Source of the DNA: Chrysochromulina parva
Lineage: Eukaryota; Haptophyta; Prymnesiales; Chrysochromulinaceae
Assembly (NCBI GenBank): GCA_002887195.1
Contig: PJAB01001982.1
Span: 1 to 11,134, forward strand
DNA: 11,134 nt
Direction: 5' to 3'
Shown: positions 7,201-11,134 of the stretch, piece by piece
How the letters are laid out: every line of letters begins with the position of its first letter
Numbering within the stretch: position 1 is the stretch's first letter
Made by a program: the position numbers and the translations under genes
Notes under the pieces: model-generated
The model's database searches: none
What the model was told of the DNA's origin: nothing
Seen by the model: only the letters and a program-made list of their open reading frames with translations

Positions 7201-7910
7201 GCGGCGTGGGCTCGGGCATCGCCTCGGGCATCTCCGCCGCCTCCAAGGTGGGCATGCTCGTCACAGTCGAGATGGCCATGGATCAAACCTACGCTCACCG
7301 GCGCATGCTCGCACAGCAGCAGCGTGCCTCTTCGATCCGGGCGGGTGTCGTGATGGGCGTCGAGGCGCTCCGGGATGGCGTGTGGTCGGGCGTCACGGGG
7401 CTCATCCAGAAGCCCGTGCAGGGTGCGATGAGCGGCGGTGCGGCGGGAGCGGTCGGCGGACTCGGCAAAGGCGTCGTCGGCCTCTTCGCAAAGCCTTTGT
7501 CTGGTATGGCCGGCCTCGCCAATAAGGTGACCGAGGGCATCGGCTCGGAAGCGAAGAAGTTGACGAATCTCACGGCGAGCGAGGTCGGCATGCAAGGCCT
7601 GCTCCGTCTCCGCCAGCCTCGCGACCTGTACGACGGCGTGCTGCGCATCTACCCTCGAGAGCCGCCACTCGTGCTGAGCGAGGCCGATCGGGTCGCGCTG
7701 CTCCAGGGCAAGCTCCCGCCCTCGCTCTCGCTCACCTCAGACGGAGCTGGCGCAAACTCGTCGCGCTCCGAAGGGGCCGCTACGCCCGCGCGGCGCGATG
7801 CGGCACCACCAACAACAACACCGCCGCCACCGCCGCCAAAACCACCGCCGCCGCCACCACCACCACCACCGCCGCCACCACCACCACCGCCTCCCCCACC
7901 GATCCGGTAG
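1..7910 (+). CDS. VPS13: VPS13-family bridge-like lipid transfer protein, 3' part of gene (8 exons, 5' partial)
   Basis: VPS13 proteins form long lipid-conducting bridges at membrane contact sites. The reading frame is open from base 2. I join exons 2-1500, 1653-1791, 1886-3900, 4095-4473, 4587-5618, 5838-5943, 6026-6330 and 6462-7910 (TAG); intron phases are 2,0,2,0,0,1,0 and the sum is 6924 nt, giving 2307 residues plus stop. Family identity comes from the VAB-type repeats near residues 120-630, a segment starting TLVDEEPAEVLHL at residue 1690, and the C-terminal core with GSLELIGNPLAML near residue 2018 followed by Gly/Ala-rich GxGxG stretches typical of the VPS13/ATG2 C-terminal region. 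Modules not usual in animal or yeast VPS13 sit in between. The N-terminal chorein part is off the window. The PH-like domain that normally follows is not recognisable, and the protein ends in a proline run. The family call is strong; exact splice sites are inferred from phase, GT-AG and family motifs, and the donor of intron 3 is least certain. Confidence 0.88.
1501..1652 (+). other. Intron 1 (152 bp), doubled introner-like element
   Basis: GT at 1501 and CAG ending at 1652 join exon frames in phase 2 to restore DWCEPFSPVSTGE of the VAB domain. The intron contains an identical 52-bp segment twice (1529-1580 and 1608-1659, the second reaching into the next exon). Each copy carries the core catgcaagtgctcac, a C-rich tract and an acceptor ccccacag followed by gtgcgag. 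Using the first acceptor (1573) instead would shift frame and stop at 1715. The donor side (gtgcgcgcgagcc) resembles the acceptor side (gtgcgagcc). Confidence 0.85.
1792..1885 (+). other. Intron 2 (94 bp), made of 10-bp tandem repeats
   Basis: Phase-0 intron joining NVSM to VGPRRLLVL. The bases after the donor (1792-1808) match those after the acceptor (1886-1902) at 15 of 17 positions, so the duplicated sequence begins exactly at each splice site. Read through, the frame hits a stop at 1828-1830. The body is the 10-bp array listed separately, ending gatgcatgcag. Confidence 0.85.
1803..1875 (+). repeat. 10-bp minisatellite in intron 2 (unit gtctgattgc)
   Basis: About seven head-to-tail 10-bp units with a few point changes fill the intron. 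Every full unit includes ctgat or a close variant, which resembles a spliceosomal branch-point motif. Confidence 0.92.
2345..2542 (+). repeat. Six tandem 11-residue coding repeats (33-bp period)
   Basis: Residues 700-765 read as six consecutive 11-mers beginning VLGSAGAAAGS, VLGDARAAAGS, VLGSAKAAAGN, VLDSGLGAAGN, VLERAGSATGS and VLGREGSAKEI. A shorter related unit (VSAGAAADK) precedes them, and REGSAKE recurs just after. The DNA repeats are clear but diverged, so the frame has been kept by selection or by recent in-frame expansion. An 11-residue period matches the three-turn helical repeat of apolipoprotein/synuclein-type amphipathic helices; a membrane-binding or flexible linker role is inference only. 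Confidence 0.75.
2863..2895 (+). repeat. 9-bp coding microsatellite (ggttcgtca, about 4 copies)
   Basis: Four head-to-tail copies of a 9-bp unit code for a Gly-Ser-Ser run inside a loop of the GRAM-like domain. All copies keep frame, which fits a length-variable loop. Confidence 0.85.
3119..3181 (+). repeat. 21-bp coding tandem repeat, 3 copies
   Basis: Three head-to-tail 21-bp units start at 3119, 3140 and 3161. The first two are identical and the third differs at a few bases. They code for a GSSGEVK-type heptapeptide in the second loop insertion of the GRAM-like domain and follow directly on a glycine-rich run. Confidence 0.9.
3491..3826 (+). other. Unnamed Trp/Gly-rich domain in the VPS13-like protein
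   Basis: Residues about 1082-1193 form a compact segment with GLDVCNGFYRYV, KPLFRNADGACIHW, a central CWGVGYDDHHRYMARGD and LPPETGWVVRYG, ending near the motif APTL. The spacing (NGxY, then paired aromatic strands, then LPPxxGW) recalls a small beta-rich domain that I associate with many protist and algal multi-domain proteins, but I cannot name a database family from memory with confidence. No catalytic motif is evident. A carbohydrate- or protein-binding role would be a guess. Confidence 0.5.
3901..4094 (+). other. Intron 3 (194 bp), made of 10-bp tandem repeats
   Basis: The acceptor CAG at 4092-4094 is followed by gtacgcgct in the frame that reads into the IQ motif in phase 2. The donor GT at 3901 gives the matching phase, and its sequence (gtgcgctcgctgctc) resembles the acceptor side (gtacgcgctactc) with a 2-nt gap. 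A GT at 3861 is a rival donor but puts the downstream exon out of frame. The stretches gctcctccaaatg (3911) and gctcctccaaaatg (4045) flank the internal repeat array, so the intron holds a second nested duplication. Confidence 0.72.
3931..4046 (+). repeat. 10-bp minisatellite in intron 3 (unit gatggccact / gattgccact)
   Basis: Eleven exact-length units run from 3931 to 4040, followed by a partial unit. Six consecutive units (3971-4030) are identical. Each unit overlaps its neighbour to give ctgatgg or ctgattg. Confidence 0.95.
4096..4164 (+). other. IQ motif (candidate calmodulin-binding helix)
   Basis: Exon 4 opens with residues 1219-1241 containing IQKTHRARLAR, which fits the IQ consensus IQxxxRGxxxR with Ala in place of Gly, in a basic helical setting. 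IQ motifs bind calmodulin or calmodulin-like light chains, so calcium control of the protein is possible. The exon start is set by the acceptor at 4094. Confidence 0.6.
4205..4295 (+). repeat. GCC/GCG trinucleotide run coding poly-alanine
   Basis: A near-perfect trinucleotide tract codes for two alanine runs separated by a short Gly-rich piece in exon 4. It lies between the IQ motif and the ankyrin block and is probably a length-variable linker. The opposite strand reads as poly-glycine or poly-arginine and is not taken as coding. Confidence 0.85.
4474..4586 (+). other. Intron 4 (113 bp), doubled introner-like element with perfect 17-bp flanking repeat
   Basis: Phase-0 intron between LTFTLHE and VLRAGPVNQA. 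The 17-mer aggtgctccgcgcgggc occurs at 4472-4488 and again, identical, at 4585-4601, with GT of each copy lying at the donor and directly after the acceptor. Inside are two copies of a 30-bp segment (4505-4534, 4539-4568) carrying the catgcaagtgctcac core; the first is followed by ccaccaggt, itself acceptor-like. The splice restores the ankyrin reading frame. Confidence 0.88.
4600..5330 (+). other. Ankyrin repeat block in the VPS13-like protein
   Basis: Residues about 1350-1590 in exon 5 contain repeated ankyrin signatures: HAALHIVCQ with ELLAAGADVEQ, RPLHLAARTQGMSVLRALLAFGA, VRELLTKRTSPNSTDRRGLGAVHVAC, MLLKASADPNRAARDG and LPLHFAAEAAHPRCVRLLLAARADV. I count about six repeats, interrupted in the middle by a charged linker (about residues 1440-1470). 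Ankyrin repeats bind partner proteins. Their position between the VAB region and the VPS13 C-terminal module is unusual for this family. Confidence 0.85.
5619..5837 (+). other. Intron 5 (219 bp), built of 21-bp and 34-bp tandem repeats
   Basis: Phase-0 intron joining FASFQKLG to VTLVDEEPAEVL, which restores a VPS13 family motif. The unspliced frame stops at 5634-5636. The 5' half has two 21-bp units (5635-5655, 5656-5676) and the 3' half has the 34-bp array listed next. Donor-side and acceptor-side sequences are only weakly alike (gtacgcgtgg and gtgacgctggtgg). Confidence 0.85.
5711..5837 (+). repeat. 34-bp tandem repeat in intron 5 (3 full copies and one partial)
   Basis: Copies begin at 5711, 5745, 5779 and 5813. 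Each contains cctccttgatggc and ctcccctcatcag. The last copy ends at the real acceptor, where an extra g gives catcag|gtgacg; earlier copies read catcagtgacg. Every unit therefore carries an acceptor-like end, and only the final one is followed by GT. No unique spacers are present, so this is not a CRISPR array. Confidence 0.93.
5944..6025 (+). other. Intron 6 (82 bp), introner-like element flanked by a 37-bp direct repeat
   Basis: Phase-1 intron joining SFQLI-C to EHVQLDSCVRTH. Sequence 5944-5980 matches 6026-6062 at 34 of 37 positions, starting exactly at donor GT and after acceptor CAG. Translated, the two copies read CEHGLLDACVRTQ (intronic) and CEHVQLDSCVRTH (exonic); the exonic copy better fits the family 'iQiD' motif. 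The remaining 45 bp is a single core copy (from 5987) and a pyrimidine-rich acceptor. Confidence 0.87.
6331..6461 (+). other. Intron 7 (131 bp), introner-like element
   Basis: A strong donor cag|gtaagg at 6331 and acceptor gacag at 6461 join the frames in phase 0, from LNREWQRLEARLQPLQ to VKLQAAQ. The donor side (gtaaggctccagccg) and acceptor side (gtcaagctgcaggcg) match at 11 of 15 positions. A core copy lies at 6414 (catgcaagtgctcacc). The 5' end also carries a degenerate tandem repeat (ctcca-ccgttacag) that starts inside exon 7. Confidence 0.82.
7801..7907 (+). repeat. CCx-rich run coding the C-terminal poly-proline tail
   Basis: An imperfect ccg/cca repeat codes for Thr-Pro then almost uninterrupted proline to the stop at 7908-7910. 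It takes the place where a C-terminal PH-like domain would be expected. Poly-proline tails can bind profilin, SH3 or EVH1 partners, but this is inference. A mis-called last exon (splicing out before the run) is an alternative I cannot exclude. Confidence 0.8.
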
Positions 7911-8546
7911 CGAGCGCCGTGCCCACACTCTCGATACAGTGTCCCTAGATTCGCCGAGCAGGAGCGACTGTGTGTTTCATGATTGATATTGTGGTCATAT
8001 CTCATGTGCGGTGACTGGTGTGCTGTATGAACGGCGCGCACTCTTCGCTTTAATTACCCTACGGTTGTTTCGTCGGGACATGGCGTCACCCGCTCGCAGT
8101 CGCACGGCCGTGGCGTCCCGCCTCCCGCGGTCCGACGCGGATCCGCGTCGTCGACCGAGTCACCACTGCACGCTGTGGTATCTGCAGTCGAGTCCGGTAC
8201 ACTCGACGATGACTGCTCACGTCGGGTCGCTGCACACTGGTCTTACCGCACGTACAAGTTCTCTGACAGTGGGTACCGGCGCTTAACCGTACACGGAACA
8301 GTACACTGTACAGGTCTCTCCCCGGGCTCCGGCCTCCTCACCGCGCCGCTGGGGCACCGCCTCACCCTGCCCACAACGGCCATGCGACGGGCGGACACAT
8401 GTGACACCACACAGCTTGCAGGCACGCACGCCGCACAGCCGCCGCGCACAGGGACCTATTCAAGTCTGCTGAGTGCTATGGCCTGTGGGTCCAGGGTCGG
8501 CTCCGTCGGCGCCGTCTCGAGCCTTCCTCGATCAGGAGCATTCTTG
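7911..8546. other. Convergent intergenic region
   Basis: This stretch lies between the stop of the VPS13-like gene and the stop of the minus-strand gene, so both 3' untranslated regions should lie here. I see no canonical AATAAA in either orientation and no protein frame with recognisable features; a possible 69-residue plus-strand frame from 8080 has nothing to support it. The region holds an 18-bp palindrome (8133-8150) and several GTAC-containing half-palindromes between 8190 and 8313. Confidence 0.6.
8133..8150. repeat. 18-bp perfect palindrome in the convergent region
   Basis: CGACGCGGATCCGCGTCG is its own reverse complement, with no loop. It could form a cruciform or be a dyad protein site. 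In GC-rich DNA a palindrome this long is uncommon but not decisive. Confidence 0.7.
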
Positions 8547-9713
8547 TTAGGGCATTGGTTTCGAAGCAAACGAGGTGCTGAACGTGGGCAGGATGGCCGC
8601 CGGCTCGACGACCAAGGTGAACTCGTGCGAGCGGCGAGACCAAAAGTCGCGGTATGGGTGCTCTGGGTACGCGGCGCGCGAGGCTGCCCGCGGCGACGCG
8701 CTCAGCTGCTCGAGATGCATCAGACTGCTCGGTGTGCTGCGTGGGCGCTCAGGCAGCTCCCCCATGAGCGCCAAGGACGGCGGCGAGCTTAGGCGTTGGG
8801 AAGAGCGCGATAGGGGGCGATGCGGGCTCAATTCGGCCGGAGACATAGGCTCGATACGGGCCATGGAATGTCTCCGATCTCTGTGTGGGCTGAGAGGCGC
8901 CGGCGATGGGCTGCGACGAGGCGCCGGCTCCATCGTCAGGTTCGGCCCATGTGGCGGCGAGGGCGGCCGAGGCTCACAGTCGTACCAGATCGGCTCCACC
9001 AGCTGCGCCTTGCGCTCCCACACTTGAACCGCACGCGCGGTTGTCGGGATGGCAAAGTCGGGGAGCCCGAGATGATCCCACGAGTACTCACGAGCGCAGT
9101 AGGACGACATCGAGGTCATGGACGACATGGAGTTCAGAAGCAGGGGATTCATGTGCAGCCCATGTGAATCGCACCCCTTGCGGCCCCTCGGGCTTCCAGC
9201 GCGGAGCTTGGCCTTGCCCGGGGCCCCACTAGTCGGCAGCTCAGGGCTTGCTGTGCGTGCATTCCGAAGCCTGACCGAATGTGCCTCGATGGCGGCGGCA
9301 TTCGCTTTCTCCGCCGATCGCATTGAATATTTTGAGCTCGGGCGGGGCAAGTCGGTGGCCACTGTGGCTGGTGATGCTTTCAGCACCTCGCAAAAGATTC
9401 TGTCCTCGAGCAGCTTGCCGTGCAAAGCCTGCGCTCGGCTGGTCTGCTTCTCAAAAGGCGATTGAGCGCACAGCGGCTTTGGAGCCGTCTTGGGGCTCTT
9501 GTTCAAAGTCTCCACTGTGCTGACAGCCGCCGGGATGGGCTCGTTGTGGCTGGCCGGCTGCGGCAGCTGTGGTGGCGAAGTCAAATCTGGCTGCTCTGCT
9601 GGTAACCGCTTCTTCGGCTTGTGCTGGGTCGTGGGACTGTCAGGAGTCGGGGACAGAGTCGCGCGACGCTTTTCGATCTCGCTGATGATCATGTGTAGAG
9701 GACGCGCGATCAT
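8547..9713 (-). CDS. Ser/Pro-rich, largely disordered protein of unknown function
   Basis: A single open frame runs from ATG at 9713 to TAA at 8549-8547, 388 residues. The frame stays open upstream of this ATG to at least 9821 without another ATG, so an upstream exon is possible. I do not recognise a domain. The N-terminal part starts MIARPLHMIISEIEKRRATL, then alternates Pro/Ser/Lys-rich disorder with many SP or TP sites (KSPKTAPK, GSPRGRKG, PPSPPHGP, RRSPSPAPLSPHR, MSPAELSPHR). A more ordered, aromatic patch is DHLGLPDFAIPTTARAVQVW to LVEPIWYDCEP, and the C-terminus has YPEHPYRDFWSRRSHEFTLVVEP. The LSPHR motif occurs twice. Dense proline-directed sites suggest a kinase-regulated scaffold or cytoskeletal protein, but that is inference. 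Base composition is less GC-rich than in the VPS13-like exons. No introner-like element interrupts it. Confidence 0.62.
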   Translation of the reverse strand: MIARPLHMIISEIEKRRATLSPTPDSPTTQHKPKKRLPAEQPDLTSPPQLPQPASHNEPIPAAVSTVETLNKSPKTAPKPLCAQSPFEKQTSRAQALHGKLLEDRIFCEVLKASPATVATDLPRPSSKYSMRSAEKANAAAIEAHSVRLRNARTASPELPTSGAPGKAKLRAGSPRGRKGCDSHGLHMNPLLLNSMSSMTSMSSYCAREYSWDHLGLPDFAIPTTARAVQVWERKAQLVEPIWYDCEPRPPSPPHGPNLTMEPAPRRSPSPAPLSPHRDRRHSMARIEPMSPAELSPHRPLSRSSQRLSSPPSLALMGELPERPRSTPSSLMHLEQLSASPRAASRAAYPEHPYRDFWSRRSHEFTLVVEPAAILPTFSTSFASKPMP

Positions 9714-10171
9714 CGCACTCCAAAGGACCGGAGCTTGGCGAGCGGAAGCACGACGCACCCCCAGGATTGCTGTTCGGCACACAGGAGTCGGCCCTGCTGA
9801 TTCCAGTACAGTACTGTACACTCGCGAAACTTGCTCAGTTTAGCCCGCGCCTCGCGTCTGCTTCGCGCATGGCGTTCGTATGGCCCATGTTACCGCTGAA
9901 AAGACTTCTGGGTAACCGAATTCAGACGGTGGGAGCCTGTAGCGTATAGGAATTACTTATGATAAGCGGGCCTGAATGATTAAAAGGCAATGTCGAACCT
10001 TAATAATTTTTCTTCAGATACTTGTAGCTCCAGGATTATAACCACACTTGAAATGATAACAGACGGACTCGAGACTGGCTGAACGCATTCTCTAGTGCCT
10101 ACACTCCAATTCCCCCCGCACCGCGCCACCGCCCCCTCCCCACGCGGCCTCCCCCAAGCGGGGAAAACGGA
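9714..10171. promoter_or_regulatory. Divergent upstream region between the minus-strand gene and the last gene
   Basis: Both flanking genes point away from this 458-bp stretch, so it should contain both promoters. It has an AT-richer pocket (about 9948-10060, with taataatttttcttcag) that stands out from the GC-rich surroundings. The cag at 10015-10017 after a T-rich tract could be the acceptor of a 5' UTR intron for the plus-strand gene; in-frame stops at 10025 and 10049 mean it could not extend the protein. No certain TATA box is claimed. Confidence 0.45.
9806..9819. promoter_or_regulatory. 14-bp palindrome GTACAGTACTGTAC upstream of the minus-strand gene
   Basis: The sequence is a perfect dyad about 93 bp upstream of the proposed ATG at 9713. 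A related, imperfect version (acagtacactgtac) lies at 8297-8310 on the other side of the same gene. It could be a dimeric regulator site; function unknown. Confidence 0.4.
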
Positions 10172-11134
10172 ATGTGGTCGCAAAACCTAATGCCAAAATC
10201 TGCCACCGACTCTCACTTAGCGCCGCCGCCGCCGCACCGCCACTCACTTGGCCCCGCTCGGCCATATGCCTTGGATGACGGTGGCGACACCGACCTCGAC
10301 AACAATGATGACGCCGCTGCAGTGGCCGTCCAAGCGGCTCAGGCAGAGGAGGCGCAGGCGCAGGCGGAGGCGGCAGGAGAGCGACTGAAGGGGATTGTGC
10401 GCATCCGAGGGGGCGGCTGCGCCGCGAGCAAGCCTCGCGCACAAGCCGAGCCATTCATCCAGGACCTGGAGGGCCCTTCGGGATCGTCATCACCTCTCGC
10501 TGTCGAGCCAGGCCCTGAGGCAGTCCCCGAAGACATGAACGTTGCCGAACCAGGGCCCGAGACGATCGACACCATGCCTACGGAAGTTGTGGAGCCGGCG
10601 GCCGGAGCGGCGATGGAGGCAGAGGCTGCGCTGGCAGAGGCGGCGGCCGAGACGAAGAACCCGATTGTCGAGATCGGCAACTCCATAATCGACGCGATTG
10701 TGCTGGCCTTTACTCCGCGTGCTGGGCTGTTTTCATCGGGGCCGTCCAATAGCCCCACGCAGCCCAATGCCTTGGACGACGGGGACGACACCAACCTCGA
10801 CGACATCGACGACGACGACGACGCTGTGCGGCCCACCAAGGCCATGGGTGCACAGATTTCTCCGCAAGTCTGTACACCGCTGCCGCCAAAGCTGCATCGG
10901 GCGCTCACAGAGCTCGACAAGATCGTCATACAAGTCCTCATGTGTGGAGCGATTCGGTTGCTATGCGTCAAGTGGCTGCTGATGCAGCCGGAAAACTTCA
11001 AGATGCCCAACCGGCAGGAGCTCGAGGCATTGGAAAAGAGCGGGGCCTCGCCATCGCCGCTGCTGAGCGGTGAAGAGGCCGCAGCGCTCGTTCGCCGTGG
11101 AGACCGGAGCATCGGCGCGCTTACCTATGGCTGG
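10172..11134 (+). CDS. Protein of unknown function, 3' partial, with repeated acidic LDDG motif
   Basis: The frame starting ATG at 10172 stays open to the window end (321 codons, no stop) and is free of stops from 10052. A second ATG at 10190 is an alternative start. The N-terminus is Pro/His-rich, then PYALDDGGDTDLD (residue 31) is repeated as PNALDDGDDTNLDD (residue 198) with matching DNA. Between them is an Ala/Glu/Gln-rich helical stretch (QAEEAQAQAEAAGERLK) and an acidic Pro-rich linker. A 21-residue hydrophobic segment (251-271, IVIQVLMCG to VKWLLM) contains Arg and Lys, so a buried helix is as likely as a membrane span. It ends NFKMPNRQELEAL...RRGDRSIGALTYGW. That last part reminds me of a domain widespread in algal multi-domain proteins in which a (V/I)xxLTYxW-type motif precedes HPD-rich sequence, but I cannot confirm this. 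The opposite strand is also long and open and is taken as a shadow. Confidence 0.6.
   Translation, partial: MWSQNLMPKSATDSHLAPPPPHRHSLGPARPYALDDGGDTDLDNNDDAAAVAVQAAQAEEAQAQAEAAGERLKGIVRIRGGGCAASKPRAQAEPFIQDLEGPSGSSSPLAVEPGPEAVPEDMNVAEPGPETIDTMPTEVVEPAAGAAMEAEAALAEAAAETKNPIVEIGNSIIDAIVLAFTPRAGLFSSGPSNSPTQPNALDDGDDTNLDDIDDDDDAVRPTKAMGAQISPQVCTPLPPKLHRALTELDKIVIQVLMCGAIRLLCVKWLLMQPENFKMPNRQELEALEKSGASPSPLLSGEEAAALVRRGDRSIGALTYGW

Larger units (their letters stand above)
5838..7600 (+). other. VPS13 C-terminal module (APT1-like segment and ATG2_C-like domain), exons 6-8
   Basis: Exons 6 and 7 give TLVDEEPAEVLHL, then VQLDSCVRTHVGFEVMIAP, which fit the family's 'lId..p.Ell' and 'iQiDnq...PVll.P' motifs, then LSYLGVAIQPLSLRVEQN. 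Exon 8 starts with a Gly/Ala-rich linker and continues from residue 1928 with EIYLVELHFEPVVLHV, LVRKYVGEVLLQVLKLIGS, ELIGNPLAML, then Gly/Ala-rich helices including KSPTAFAKGVGRG and KGVVGLFAKPLSG. In the family this part targets lipid droplets and membranes. The tail RQPRDLYDGVLRIYP matches the family's closing motif just before the usual PH domain. Confidence 0.85.

Noticed and set aside
1..7910. Frameshifted pseudogene instead of an intron-containing gene
   Set aside because: Each frame change coincides with a GT...CAG interval containing repeats, phases agree, and joining restores family motifs at several junctions.
8011..8792. Small plus-strand frames (including one from 8175) in the convergent region
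   Set aside because: No recognisable features, overlap the minus-strand gene or lie between genes, and no composition shift supports them.
10339..11112. Minus-strand open frame of 257 codons at the right end
   Set aside because: Ser/Ala-rich without motifs; the plus frame is longer, open to the end and contains an in-frame duplicated motif.

Overview
The window looks like nuclear DNA of a GC-rich, intron-bearing microbial eukaryote. The signs are a long multi-domain protein split by short GT-AG introns, simple-sequence runs coding poly-alanine and poly-proline, SP-rich disordered protein sequence, and no bacterial-style operon. A haptophyte alga is my first guess, with a pelagophyte or dinoflagellate-type genome as alternatives. 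That guess rests on style, not on a diagnostic gene.

Region 1 (bases 1-7910, + strand) is the 3' part of one large gene for a VPS13-family bridge-like lipid transfer protein. I model eight exons: 2-1500, 1653-1791, 1886-3900, 4095-4473, 4587-5618, 5838-5943, 6026-6330 and 6462-7910. They join in frame to 2307 residues plus stop; the N-terminal lipid-groove part lies upstream. Domain order is a VAB (SHR-BD) region, an 11-residue repeat tract, a GRAM/PH-like domain, an unnamed Trp/Gly-rich domain, an IQ motif, poly-Ala, an ankyrin block, the VPS13 C-terminal domains, then a proline run with no recognisable C-terminal PH domain. The segment between VAB and the C-terminal module is an unusual insertion of protein- and lipid-binding modules.

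The seven introns of this gene are the most interesting part. Every one runs from GT to CAG, and every following exon also begins with GT. In all seven the bases after the donor resemble the bases after the acceptor, from a perfect 17-bp repeat to weak similarity. Four introns carry the same short core (catgcaagtgctcac...), six copies in total and sometimes doubled. The other three are built from tandem repeats, two with a 10-bp unit sharing CTGATTGC and one with a 34-bp unit. This is what recent intron gain by introner-like elements or segmental duplication of AGGT/GT sites should look like.

Region 2 (7911-8546) is a convergent intergenic stretch. Region 3 (8547-9713, - strand) holds a Ser/Pro-rich, mostly disordered protein of unknown function, apparently intronless within the window. 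Region 4 (9714-10171) is the divergent upstream region shared by that gene and the next, with an AT-richer pocket and a 14-bp palindrome. Region 5 (10172-11134, + strand) is the start of another protein gene that stays open to the end of the window; it has an acidic repeated motif and a hydrophobic segment. No tRNA, rRNA, CRISPR array or transposase gene is visible.
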